Numbered from the stretch's first letter, positions 46,770 through 57,421 are shown. The stretch is DNA of 64,000 nucleotides from Buddleja alternifolia (GCA_019426215.1 CM033396.1:38182503-38246502), one strand, 5' to 3'. Notes: a model not told the origin generated them from the sequence alone. Translations and numbers: made by a program.

Positions 46770-47030
46770 ACAGTAGAACCGCTGCCACAGTTCGCAACTG
46801 TGGCAGCGGTTCTGAGAGAACCGTTGCCACAGGTCCTTTATTTATTTATTTATTTGATTTTTCCACAGCGGTTTCCTGAAAACCGCTGTCATAGGGTCCC
46901 CCTATGACAGCGGTGTTCAGGGAACCGCTGTCATAGGTGGACCTATGACAGCGGTTAAAAACTGCTGTAATAGGTCCACCCCTATAATAGCGGTTAGGCA
47001 CAAAAAAATCGCTGTCATAGGTCATTTTTG
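46770..47030. repeat. CACTA right subterminal repeats
   Basis: At least six copies of GACAGCGGTT/AACCGCTGTC and variants (GGCAGCGGTT, CCGCTGCCAC), many arranged as hairpins, up to the terminal inverted repeat. Confidence 0.8.
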
Positions 47031-47038
47031 TAGTAGTG

Positions 47039-47131
47039 TATAGAGTACAAGAAATAGTAAATAAGGAAATAATCATAAATAATAATAAAGAAACCTAGTC
47101 TAATAATACTTCTAATAATAATATTTTAACA
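47039..47131 (-). repeat. Copia C 5' LTR, right part
   Basis: TATAGAGTACAAGAAATAG... to ...ATTTTAACA continues the LTR cut at 37654 (the first TAT is the CACTA target duplication). Confidence 0.88.
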
Positions 47132-47136
47132 ATATT

Positions 47137-47760
47137 ATGACAATGTTTGGTTATGTTTTCATACCATGTTTGGTCCAAAATTCTCACCAAATCATGTTTG
47201 GTTCACAAAATATTTGGTCAAAAATACACTACTTTTTTGGTAAAAAAAAACATAATAATTATTTTTCATCTTTTTACACCTACTTTGTCCCTACACTCCT
47301 CTCTATGTGTTCTCTCTCTTCTCTCTCCTCTCTAACAGACAAAAGCTCCATGATTTGACTGCTACAGTAACTTTTGTTCTCTCTGGAAACAAAATCAAAC
47401 ATTATCACATCAAAAAAACACACCCAAAAACCAACTTCCAAAATAAAACCAAACACAATATCATCAAACACACACGTGTCCCAACAAATTTCTCACCAAA
47501 ATGTCATCCCAAAACATGGGTGATTCGCTACTACCCAATGACAGGCTGACACGTGGACGTGCACTTTTACCCTTTTTTTAAAAATTAAAAAGCTGAATTT
47601 TTAACTTCAAAAGGACCTTTTAACTCAACCATGGTGAGGTGATGTAAGCTCCAATTTTCAGAATGAAAAATTACCGCCATTCTCAAATTTTAGAATGCTA
47701 GCTTTGAATTTCAAATTTTATTGTATAAATACACATTTCCCCTAATATGTTACTCATTTC
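47137..47760. mobile_element. MITE-type repeat cluster, left copy
   Basis: It contains ATGTTTGGTTATGTTTTC, a CT-rich run, TGATTTGACTGCTACAGTAA (47354), GGGTGATTCGCTAC and ATGACAGGCTGACACGTGG (47538), then AACTCAACCATGGTG. The part from 47515 to about 47720 is repeated inverted at 51690-51960, while the TGATTTGACTGCTACAG block is repeated in direct orientation at 51229 and 52042. Several related insertions are therefore layered here. Confidence 0.55.
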
Positions 47761-50176
47761 AGAATTTATTTGAAGAAAAAATCATTCCCATCAGTTTTCC
47801 CTTTCAATTTCTTTCTTTTTCTCAATACTCTCTCATGTTTATGTTGAAAAAATTTCACCACCCAGCGGTCCCAGCAGCTGTCGTGAGGATTTGGCCTTGA
47901 GAGAAGCAGTTTCCCTTTCAAATCTTTTCTTTTCTTAATACTCATTTCTAAAATTCTTTAGTTGAAGTTTATTGTCACAATTTTCTGTCACCGTGTTCTA
48001 TTACCGTCAACCGCGCCGACGCTGCTGTCGCTCCGTCATCGTTTCGCCGCCATCGCTGTCGCCGTGAAGGTTTGGTCTGAGGCGTGACTCGTGAGGAAAA
48101 ATTATGGCTTGTGGTATTTGTGATATTGGATTGGGGAGTCGTTGCCGTAAATGAATAAGAAAAAAATATTGTAGATAGTGGTATTAGTAGAGATACGATT
48201 TGTTTCGCGTGAAGTGAAAAACAAACTAGAATAAAAAAGGATTTCGAGTGGACGGTCCTGTCTCGAGATAACCTTAATTTAGGATTATCTACCGACCTCT
48301 GCCCAAATAGGCTAATGGTGGTCCTACGCCTTTTTATTTACTTATTCTACGGTATATGCAGCAAAGATGATCGTAATACGTAAAGCCAAAATATATTAAA
48401 TTGAGAAAAAGGAGCATACCTCCATGGATTCTTGATTCGAAGTACAAGCTATGGATTCAGCCTCTCGCTACGTCTACTACTAGGCTGCCAGATTACTCTA
48501 TGCTAAAATTTACAAGTGATTGAACAGAATCTAAATTCTAATCTAAAAGGGAAACTACGAAAATATTGAACTACACAACGTAAACTGCTTTAATGGAAAA
48601 TTTGAAAAGATAAGTTTTTCTCTGAGATGTTGTCTGCCTTTTTCCTTCTTCTTCTCGCCTTTTATATTTGCGGACGCCCCACGTTCCCCATTTTAGCTAA
48701 CCGTCCTCAACTCCCTGTTTCAAAATCTCAGAGTTTGGCGCGTTCATTTATCTTTTGGATAAACTTCCTCATTAATCGGGCCTCATTTTTCTGCTTCTTT
48801 ATATTCGTTCGATTGGCCCATATCACTTTGTTTCCATATTTGGGCTTATCCTCATTCAGTCTCTTTTTCATGGTATTTTTAGAATGGCCCTTTTGTCATT
48901 TATTATTTATTATAAACACGATTAGAGAAAGATAAAAAAAAAACTCGACAAAGTTTATATTTTATTACTTGTACTAATTGTAATTTCTATTATTATCTCA
49001 ATAAAAGAAATGGTTGTATGCTAAATATTGACAAGTATTGTTGTATGGAGTACCATATTTTATAGCCCAAAGTGCATGTCGTCAGCTCTAAAATTCGCCT
49101 TTTAGTACTAATCTCCTCAAAAGTAAAAAAAGGAAAAGAGACTCGCCCTTAGAAAATTTAAATGTGTAGCACTTCGTCCCAAAATCAATATAATATATGT
49201 GAATTTTTTGTAGGATATTTAGTCGTATGCCAATGATTATCTACAGTCATAAATGTCATTTATCGTCTCCTACACAAATCAACAATGTTTTATACTTGGC
49301 GTTAAATTAAAGTGATTCTTGAAAAATATGAATTGTAAAGCAACAATTATTAATTTTTAAGAAAAAAATATCATCTTATACATTTGTGAGTCGTGACCAT
49401 ACAAATAGACAAGGATTGAAATGTCATTAAGATTTTAATAAAAAATTCACATGAACATTGGTTTTAGGGTACATACTCTCTTTTTTAGTTTTGAGGAGGT
49501 TTAGTGATCAGACGAATTTTAGAAGGGGTAGTACATTTTGCCCTCATTTATATTTGACATACACTTATTCAAATGGATGATGTCAAATTCAAAGACAACC
49601 AGAGTAAATTAATTAGCTAATTTGTATAGGAAATCAATTAGACTTGCGAAATCAAAATATAATCAAATACTTTAGCGAGTATCTAAAATTTTGCCTTTAT
49701 TTACACAAAAGGAGGCAAGATAAATTGCCATTGTTTATCTTGCCTGTATTACCAAAAACAGAGGCAAGAATTTCTTGCCATTGTTTGTGGTGGAACGTAG
49801 AGGCAATATATTATTCTACATCACCACGAATCCCGAATATTGTGACATGCTTAACTACAAAAATAGGAAAGAAGAAATAGAGTAAGAAAATATTAACATT
49901 AGAATATTTCAAAAATGAAAAATAAAATATTAGCTGTTTATAATCCACCGCTAACAAAACATAATTGGCCAAACTAATTGTCTATTACTTCAGCCCAACT
50001 AATAGCTCTAAGCCTACAAATCGTATGCAAAAAAGCCCAGCCCATACATAAGCCCACCTTTACAAGCCCAACATCAAGCCTAGACCAACCCTATGCCTAT
50101 TATACAAGCCCAAACAAATAACCAAAAAAATAGCCCGTCCCGAAACGGCTGCACAAAGATCCCTTCCTCACCAATA
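47761..50176. other. Gene-free stretch
   Basis: Mostly AT-rich DNA. A short GC-rich block at 47990-48070 (CCGCGCCGACGCTGCTG...) is the kind of sequence seen in captured gene 5' ends, but I see no credible open frame. The text near 49490-49620 reads as unique AT-rich intergenic sequence. Confidence 0.45.
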
Positions 50177-50194
50177 AAATACTATCTGACTCAC

Positions 50195-50397
50195 CCAAAA
50201 CTTGTTGGTCTAGTGGTATCTACCTTTCACTTTATGTGAGAGGTCCTGAGTTCGAATCCAGACTGCCACAAGTTGTGGCTCTCCCCTCATTTATGGAGCT
50301 AGATAGAGTCTTTATGGCTTAGGATTATAATAATCAACCCGAGTTTGTCGGGCTAGATATATAGGGTATCCTCCTCCCTCTTGAATTAAAAAAAAAA
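50195..50397 (+). mobile_element. tRNA-derived SINE, plus strand
   Basis: A box TTGGTCTAGTGG (about 50204-50215) and B box GAGTTCGAATCC (50248-50259) are correctly spaced, followed by a ~140-bp unrelated body ending in a poly(A) run at 50388-50397. Imperfect target duplications flank it: ATACTATCTGACTCAC before and ATACCATCTGCCTCAC after (two mismatches in 16). This is textbook SINE structure; it belongs to a different family from the minus-strand SINE at 31320. Confidence 0.88.
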
Positions 50398-50479
50398 TAC
50401 CATCTGCCTCACGATGCTGCGGTGGTGGCGGTGCGGCAACGGTGGCTGTGACGACAGCATGACAACGTTGGTAATGAAG

Positions 50480-51480
50480 AAACTACGGCTTTGTTTGGTT
50501 TTATTTTGGGCCCAAAACTTGTTTGATTGGGTATTTTTTGGCCAAATATGGGGCCCATGTTTGATCCAAAAAAATCCCAAATTTTTTTTGTCTACCATCC
50601 TCAACTCAGTCAGATGGGCTCTTTCTCTCTCCTCCCCTTTCTCCGTTTTCTCTCTCTCTCCTTTCTCTCAGATTCTCTTCTCTCTCTCTCCTTCCTCTCT
50701 CTGCGCTCTCTCTCTCTGTCTCCTCCCTCTCTCCACGCTCTCTCTCTCTGTCTCCTTGTTGTGTGCGTGTGTGTATTGTTGCGTGTGTGTGTCTCTGTGT
50801 GTGTGTTTTCGTGTGTGTGGGTGTGTCTCTGTGCGTGTGTGTATTGTTGTGTGTGTGTGTGTCTGTGTGTGTGTTTTCGTGTGTGTGTGTGTGTGTGTCT
50901 GTGTGCGTGTGTCTATGTGTGTTTTCGTCTGTGTGTGTGTGTGTGTCTCTGTGTGTGTGTGTTTTCGTGTGTGTGTGTCTGTGTGCGTGTGTGTGTGTGT
51001 GTTTTGTGTGTGTTGGGGGTTGGGGAAGATGACACTGTTCCCCAACCCCTTTTTTTTTCTTTTTCTTTTATTTATAAAATAATATATGAATAAATAATTA
51101 TTTTAGAAATTATATAATTATATAAAATAATCCTTCATTTATATTATAATAATTTCAAACTAATATTATAATATATTTTCCAATCATTAATTAATCATTA
51201 AAATAACTTTTTCAGACAAAAACTGATATGATTTGACTGCTACAGTGATTTTTGTTACCTCTGAAAACAAAACCAAACACATTTTCACCAAAATAACACT
51301 CAAATATTACTTCAAAATAGCTAATCCAAACACATTCTCGCGAAAAATGATTAAAATACTAATTCTTCAAAATAAAATCAAACACATTTTCACCAAAATA
51401 CACATCTCCTAATAAAATGTTTTACCAAAATTTTCACCAAAATCACCCTCCAAAATAAAATCAAACACAGCCTACATTTT
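50480..51480. mobile_element. MITE-type element carrying CT and (GT)n tracts
   Basis: It starts near GGCTTTGTTTGGTTTTATTTTGG and ends near AAAATAAAATCAAACACAGCC, matching as inverted termini. Inside are TC-rich runs (50620-50755), a long imperfect (GT)n tract (50755-51017), and the GGGGAAGATGACACTGTTCCCC hairpin block also seen inverted at about 765-800. The apparent open frames here (Cys/Val or Thr/His repeats) are artefacts. Confidence 0.6.
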
Positions 51481-52764
51481 GACAAAAAAAAAAAAAAAAC
51501 CCTCTCATCTAAATTTAAAAACTTTTTCAACAAAACAATTCGAAAAATCAAAGAAAACAACGGAAAAAAACATACAATTCAGAAAACCCACCTACTATCT
51601 AAAAATCAAAATACCAGAAAAAACCTCAAAAAAGGAAGAACATTATTTTCAAAGAATATTTCATAAAATGACAAAACCCTTTGAGTTCATAGTGTATTTA
51701 TAGAATCAATTAAGATTTCAATTCAAATTTCAATTTTTTTAAGAGAATGGCGGCAGAGGGAGTTTTTCAGTCTGAAAATCTGGAATTTCCACCATGGTTG
51801 AGTTACTTTAGTTTTTTTTAAATTAAAAATTCTATATTTTGTATTAAACGAAAAAAAAAGTAAAAGTGCACGTCCACGTGTCAGCCTGTCATTGGAGGTC
51901 TACCCCTTAGGGCATTCCTGAGGGCAATGCCCTAAGGGGTAGCATCGAATCACCCCCGACCGAAAACATAACCAAACATAGCTTATGTTTTTCAATCATT
52001 AACTAATTATAAATACAACTTTTCAGACAAAACACATACATGATTTGACTGCTACAATAATTTTTGTCTCTTATAAAAATAAACCAAACATATTTTCATT
52101 AAAATACACAACTCCTAATAAACTTTTTAACCCAATATTTCACAAAAAAAACCTCCAAAATAAAAACAAACATAGCCCAACATTCTCCATAAGTATTTAT
52201 AATTTTCATTCCCAACATAAAATTCTAAAAACATCCTTGAAAATGGTCAAACATAATCTAAAGCATTTTTGTCAAGTGAAATATCACATGATAAGTCAAA
52301 GCCATTATCTTTTCTCATTCATAAAATTATTTTAAGACAACTGCACAACTACCCCATGTTTCAAGGGTCTGAAACATGTGATAAACTTTTTGAAAATCTT
52401 TGGTCTGTAATAAGATGCTACAGTGAACTAGCTCCTAACTATAAATTTGAAGTATAACACTCCAAATCTTAAGTTTGAGAGTGTTATTATTAGTTTAATT
52501 TAATAGTTTCTATTTCTGATCAACGAGATATTTACGTAGAAGTACATTAAGGGCCAAAAAAAATTTGTTTCATCTTTAATTCATTTGTTTCTATGCATGG
52601 AATTTTCTTGGCACTCGACAAGGAAGAAATTAAATACATATAAGTATATATTGAACAAAATATCGAATAACTTGATTCCATTTCGGGCTTTCAATGCCCT
52701 ATTGATTATAAACTAATTCTGATAAAGGACATTTATTAAATATTCGTATATATGAAGGAAAAAA
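51481..52764. repeat. Further related repeat copies, no gene
   Basis: It contains the inverted counterpart of 47515-47720 at 51690-51960 (CACCATGGTTGAGTTAC, CACGTGTCAGCCTGTCATTGG, CGAATCACCCCC). It also holds another TGATTTGACTGCTACA copy at 52042 and ends with a CAAACATAGCC motif near 52172. The remainder to 52764 is AT-rich with nothing recognisable. Confidence 0.5.
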
Positions 52765-53190
52765 TTATATTTTTGGTCCTATATATTTGGTTTTTTTTTT
52801 TTAATTTTGGTCCTAAGTTGTGTTTCATAGCTTTTAAAAAATTTCATATTTTGTCTCAACCAAATTTTTCATTCAAAATTTAACTGCCAACTTAGTTAGT
52901 CAACATTTTGACAAGCTTTTTCGGGATTTTGTGTGGGAGTGACAAGTGATATTTAAATATAATTCGTATGTGAGTGCATTCACACATGAATTCTCCCAAA
53001 AAAAAGGTCAAAAATGTTGATTAACGAAATTAATCATTAAATTTTGGACAAAAGATTCTATTGAGATTAAATATGAGAATTTTTAAGAATTATATGACAC
53101 AATATGTGAACCCTGTAGCAAAAGAGTTCAAAATTGGAAAAGGTCAAACATAATGACAGCAAAAATGCAATTTTTCCTATATACGAGGGA
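52765..53190. mobile_element. Foldback element upstream of the DUF2921 gene
   Basis: Arms at about 52770-52920 and 53000-53185 mirror each other imperfectly (TTTTGGTCCTATATAT versus ATATACGAGGGACC; AGTCAACATTTTGAC versus GGTCAAAAATGTTGA). The loop (GAGTGACAAGTGATATT, ATGTGAGTGCATT) is shared with the element in ABCG intron 23, in the same orientation. Confidence 0.68.
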
Positions 53191-53467
53191 CCAAAAAGTA
53201 AAAATACTCCAAAAATGAACAGAGGAAATTTTTTAAAAAATTGTTGACCCATCTCCATTTTAGTCATCATTGCATTAGCTTGACTTCAACTTCACACTTG
53301 CCTTGCGAAGATCCACCCACTAACTTCAACTTCAACTTCAACTTCAAACAGCTCTTCAATTTATCAAAAAAATCGTGAATTCACTCTATATCAACCACCA
53401 AATGTAAAAGATTTTGCCTTTTTATGTCAAGAACAGTCAACTTCATCAGACCCATTATAATTTCTTG

Positions 53468-53616
53468 GTAAGTTTTAGTCAAATCTCTATCCGGGTTATT
53501 CAAATTCTGTTTTAATTTCGTGGGCAGTCGAGAATTCCTGAAAATAATCGAGGTAAACAATATATATATATATATAAATATTATCACCCCCTTTTGTGTG
53601 TTTAACTGATTTGCAG
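53468..53616 (+). other. Probable 5' UTR intron of the DUF2921 gene
   Basis: A consensus donor TTG|GTAAGT at 53468 and acceptor GATTTGCAG at 53616 bracket AT-rich sequence, and the ATG lies two bases after the acceptor. 5' UTR introns are common in plant genes; the upstream exon boundary is unknown. Inference from splice signals only. Confidence 0.5.
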
Positions 53617-53618
53617 CA

Positions 53619-56600
53619 ATGAACATGATTTTTGGGGTATTTATGATCCTATTATGTATTTGTATTGCAAATTCATACTTTATAGATAAAGGGGATTTTG
53701 AGGGTAGAGAAAATAAGAATACTGTGAGCTACAAGTATGATAGAATTAATGAGGTTAATAAACAGTGCAAATTTGTGTTGGATTCTGCTACTGAATTGAA
53801 ACCTGATGATAATAGATTGTATACCATAAAAGAGGAACTATCTTTCATTAATGGAGATTGGTGGCAAGATTTGAATAATCTAGGTGCTCCATTGATGCCA
53901 TTTGATGATAGAGAGCTTTCGAAAAGTTCGATGGATTTGAAATCACCGATGATGTTGGTTTCGTTTTGGGTTACTGATGTTGATCGTCGACACCATTCGA
54001 AGAACTCGATATTCGTTAGTGGGATTTTTCAATTGGGGATTACTCTCGAAGGGTTGTTTTCGGATAAACCGTATGACGAAAGTCATAGGTTCGATATATG
54101 GCCCGGTCATTCTCAGCTTTCGATTAATTTTCAAGGGATCTATACGGAGTCTGATAAAAATCATGGGCCCGAAAGAGTTATGTGTTTGTTAGGGAGCACG
54201 GTTTTGCCTTCTCGTGGGCCCGACTCGGGTGATCCGTGGGGGTGGGTAAAGGAATTTGGTTACACTAATCAACCTCTTTTAACACAAGATGATCAAATTT
54301 TGCTCGTGCTTCGTTACCCTAAAAAGTTGACTTTTAGAAATAGAGAGGTTAGTGGAAGTTTGAAAAGTTTGAATCCAAAGTCGAATTTGAAGTACTTTGA
54401 TGAAGTTCATTTGTCTTCTTCGTTGAGCTCATCTTCGAACTATGAGTTTACTTCGGAAGATGTTGTTTTGAAAGCTTGTGATCCGTACCCGTATAAGGAT
54501 ACCTTCATTGATGGGGAAATTGAATTATACAAGGAAAATGACTTTTGTGTCATACTCGAGAGATTTACTCACCAAGAAGCTTTAACTGTTTTGCCAAACT
54601 GGAAATGCAATGGGACGGATGAGTTTTGCAGTAGGTTGGGCCCGTTTGTATCCGATAATGAGATTAATGCTACAGATGGGAGCTTCAAAAATGTCAAAAT
54701 TGTCCTTCAGGACGTACACTGTGAGAAAACGACCTCGAAGGGAAATTCTGGTATTACAAGGGTATCTTCGATGTTTAGAGTCGTCCCTCCTTCTGAGAAC
54801 CGATTCACTGCAGCACAGAGGACTGGAATCACTAATATGACCCTTTCTGCTGAAGGGATATGGAAATCTTCCAGTGGACAGCTTTGCATGGTTGGTTGCT
54901 CGGGGTTTGGCTGTGATACTCGGATATGCTTATACGTTCCTCTATCGTTTTCTATAAAGCAACGAAGCATACTATTGGGTACTTTGTCCAGCATTTCCGG
55001 TTCGTATTTCCCTCTAGAATTTGAAAAAACAGTTCGAACAGCAGAGCTGTGGGATCAATACACTGCTTCTGATCCACATTACAAATACTCTAAAATCGAT
55101 GCTGCTAGTGTCGTTCTTGAGAAAGACGAGCCCTTTAATTTCGGGACCGTGTTTAAGAAGTCGCTCTTGAAATTCCCGAAAATAGAAAACATGGAAAAGT
55201 TTCGAAATAGTCTTTCACTTCTCTCTGAAGATCTCACCCTCCACATACCCGTGGTACCCGACCCATTTCCTAGCCCGTTTCTCACAAGAACCGATTTTGA
55301 AATGGAAATTTTATCAATTGGCCCTTTGTTCGGGCGTTACTGGGCCCAAAAAAATGTCTCGGCCTATCCGTACTCGGAAACGAGTGAATACACTGAAAAA
55401 GAGCTCCTTGTTAATGTATCGGGTCGGATTTATCTCGTGGGAAACCCTTATACCAACTTTTCTTCATTATCAGTTGAAGGGATTTATGATCCACACATTG
55501 GGAAAATGTATCTCATTGGTTGTCGGGACGTTCGGGCCTCGTGGAAGATTTTATACGAAAGCATGGATCTTGAAAATGGTTTAGATTGTTTAGTTGAAGT
55601 GGTGATTTCATATCCGCCGACTACCGCCCGTTGGTTAGTCGATCCGACGGCTAAGATTTCCATAACTAGCCAAAGGAACGACGATGATCCGCTCCATTTC
55701 GTCCCAATCAAGCTCCAAACTGTTCCTGTTATGTATAGGAAGCAACGTGAAGACATTCTCTCACGCAGAGGTGTCGAGGGGATACTCCGAATTTCGACAC
55801 TCTCTATCGCAATTGCTTGTATTCTGAGTCAGCTGTTTTACATTAGAGATAAAACGGAGTCCATTCCTTACGCATCGCTCGTGATGCTTGGAGTACAAGC
55901 ACTCGGGTACGGCATTCCACTTATTACTGGTGCAGAAGCTCTTTTCAAGAAAGCAGCTACCGAATTTGGTGAAAATGAATCCTATGAGCTACAAAACAGT
56001 CAATGGATCCGTGTAATCGACTATACGGTGAAGCTTCTAGTACTTTTCGCATTTTCACTAACTCTAAGGCTTTGTCAGAAGGTATGGAAATCCCGAATCA
56101 GAATGCTGACACGGGCACCGCTCGAGCCGCACCGTGTCCCAAACGACAAAAGGGTATTCTTGACCACCTCGATCATCCACGTCATCGGGTATATCCTTGT
56201 TCTGATTGTACATTACATAAACACGAGTTATAAACCTCTTCAAACAGCACATTTTATTGATTCCACGGGATACTCTCACGCGATACGCGAATGGGAGACT
56301 CAACTAGAGGAGTATCTCGGCCTTGTTCAAGATTTTTTTCTCCTCCCTCAAGTGATTGCTAATGTAATCTGGAGAATCCATTGTAAGCCTCTTGGCAGAA
56401 TGTACTATGTCGGGCTAACATCGGTTCGGCTTCTTCCTCACGTGTATGATTTCGTAAGGCCACCATTCCCGAACCCTTATTTTTCTGAAGAATACGAGTT
56501 TGTGAACCCGAGAATGGATTTTTTTTCTAAATTTGGAGATATAGCTATACCTACAACCGCAGTTGTTCTAGCATTTATTGTTTATGTTCAGCAGAGATGG

Positions 56601-56765
56601 AATTATGAGAAGCTTAGTGAAACACTTAGTTTGGGACGGGCTAAATTTTTGCCTTGGGGTTCGAAAGTATATGAGAGACTGCCATCCGTGTCATTTGAAG
56701 CTGAGCTTGCTTCTGGCGTTAGCAGAAACGCGACGTCTGAGAAAGAGCAGCATGATGCAGAATGA
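53619..56765 (+). CDS. DUF2921-family membrane protein (FLY1/TUL1-related, no RING)
   Basis: A single uninterrupted 1048-codon exon. A hydrophobic N-terminus (about residues 3-18, a signal peptide by look) precedes a large, probably lumenal region of about 700 residues with repeated GI(Y/W)-type motifs (VEGIYDPHIGKMYLIGCRDV; AEGIWKSSSGQLCMVGC), paired cysteines and several N-X-S/T sites. The C-terminal third holds about six to seven hydrophobic segments starting near residue 725, then ends in a short polar tail. This is the layout of plant DUF2921 proteins, some of which (FLY1/FLY2) carry a C-terminal RING and act as endomembrane E3 ligases; no Cys/His RING is present here, so ligase activity is not supported. 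The start is fixed by the signal-like N-terminus and the preceding acceptor. Poly(A) signal AATAAA near 57066. No defects seen. Confidence 0.82.
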   Translation: MNMIFGVFMILLCICIANSYFIDKGDFEGRENKNTVSYKYDRINEVNKQCKFVLDSATELKPDDNRLYTIKEELSFINGDWWQDLNNLGAPLMPFDDRELSKSSMDLKSPMMLVSFWVTDVDRRHHSKNSIFVSGIFQLGITLEGLFSDKPYDESHRFDIWPGHSQLSINFQGIYTESDKNHGPERVMCLLGSTVLPSRGPDSGDPWGWVKEFGYTNQPLLTQDDQILLVLRYPKKLTFRNREVSGSLKSLNPKSNLKYFDEVHLSSSLSSSSNYEFTSEDVVLKACDPYPYKDTFIDGEIELYKENDFCVILERFTHQEALTVLPNWKCNGTDEFCSRLGPFVSDNEINATDGSFKNVKIVLQDVHCEKTTSKGNSGITRVSSMFRVVPPSENRFTAAQRTGITNMTLSAEGIWKSSSGQLCMVGCSGFGCDTRICLYVPLSFSIKQRSILLGTLSSISGSYFPLEFEKTVRTAELWDQYTASDPHYKYSKIDAASVVLEKDEPFNFGTVFKKSLLKFPKIENMEKFRNSLSLLSEDLTLHIPVVPDPFPSPFLTRTDFEMEILSIGPLFGRYWAQKNVSAYPYSETSEYTEKELLVNVSGRIYLVGNPYTNFSSLSVEGIYDPHIGKMYLIGCRDVRASWKILYESMDLENGLDCLVEVVISYPPTTARWLVDPTAKISITSQRNDDDPLHFVPIKLQTVPVMYRKQREDILSRRGVEGILRISTLSIAIACILSQLFYIRDKTESIPYASLVMLGVQALGYGIPLITGAEALFKKAATEFGENESYELQNSQWIRVIDYTVKLLVLFAFSLTLRLCQKVWKSRIRMLTRAPLEPHRVPNDKRVFLTTSIIHVIGYILVLIVHYINTSYKPLQTAHFIDSTGYSHAIREWETQLEEYLGLVQDFFLLPQVIANVIWRIHCKPLGRMYYVGLTSVRLLPHVYDFVRPPFPNPYFSEEYEFVNPRMDFFSKFGDIAIPTTAVVLAFIVYVQQRWNYEKLSETLSLGRAKFLPWGSKVYERLPSVSFEAELASGVSRNATSEKEQHDAE

Positions 56766-57421
56766 TTCACAGTGTGCGCTTTTAAGGTTGATGGGTTGAA
56801 TTCTTATGTGGACTTATGGATTATCTATTAACTCATTTTAAACGTTGTTTACGGAGTCGTTGTGAGGCTTCTGTTTGCTAACGTAGAAAAGAAGGGCTCG
56901 TCTGGCCGGCTCTATTGTAGGCTCAACAGTGATCAGCAGTGGATGAAATTTGTAATACATACCTTGAATTAACGTTGTATTGGTTTAAAGTTCAACACTT
57001 TCTAAGTCTTGCTATGTTTCCATCAAAGAGTAAAGGTTGAATGTGTATAAATTTTCAGAATTACTAAATAAAACATTGCTGCCGGATTGGATGGATGCTC
57101 TGTTTCTAAGGGGAAAAAAATCATGAAAAAATTGATAAGTATTTTCTAGACAGTAGAGAAATAGTGGGGTTGGATGTGTGTTTTTAATAAGAAAAAAAAA
57201 AACACGTAATAATGATTGTTTATGCAACATATACTTTTTGTATGAAATGTGTGGATGAGTTGTTTTATAAGCAATTTTTTAAGAAGTAATATTAAAAACA
57301 TTTTTATGGATATCTTTAAGTCGAACTTATTGATTTAGGCAGTGAAGTATAAGCAAAGTCGATCTGAATTTGCACATCGCGTCATTTTGAACAAAGATAA
57401 GTGATTAATTTGACATCACAT

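Larger units (their letters stand above)
37655..47038 (+). mobile_element. CACTA (En/Spm-type) DNA transposon nested in the copia C LTR
   Basis: The element starts CACTACCAAATAAAATTTC and ends ATTTTTGTAGTAGTG (inverted CACTAC). The 3-bp target duplication TAT occurs at 37652-37654 and 47039-47041. Removing the insert and one TAT restores the LTR text seen in the 3' LTR. Subterminal regions at both ends (about 37680-37830 and 46770-47030) carry repeated CTATGACAGCGGTT units in both orientations, the usual TNPA-type binding arrays. It encodes a tnp2-type transposase and a second multi-exon gene on the same strand. Length is 9384 bp. Confidence 0.95.
33713..47131 (-). mobile_element. Copia C: old short-LTR copia element, interrupted by a CACTA insertion
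   Basis: The left (3') LTR is 33713-33845. The right (5') LTR starts at 37602 and is split at 37654 by the CACTA element, resuming at 47042 and ending at 47131. Both LTRs run TGTTAA... to ...TAACA. A perfect 5-bp target duplication, ATATT, lies at 33708-33712 and 47132-47136. The primer-binding site (TGGTATCGAGC on the minus strand) sits inside the 5' LTR at about 37591-37601. Without the insert it would be about 4.0 kb. The LTRs are more diverged than those of copia A and B. Confidence 0.92.

Noticed and set aside
50414..51093. Long open frames up to 222 codons
   Set aside because: They cover CT-rich and (GT)n tracts in a MITE-like element; composition is entirely repeat-driven.
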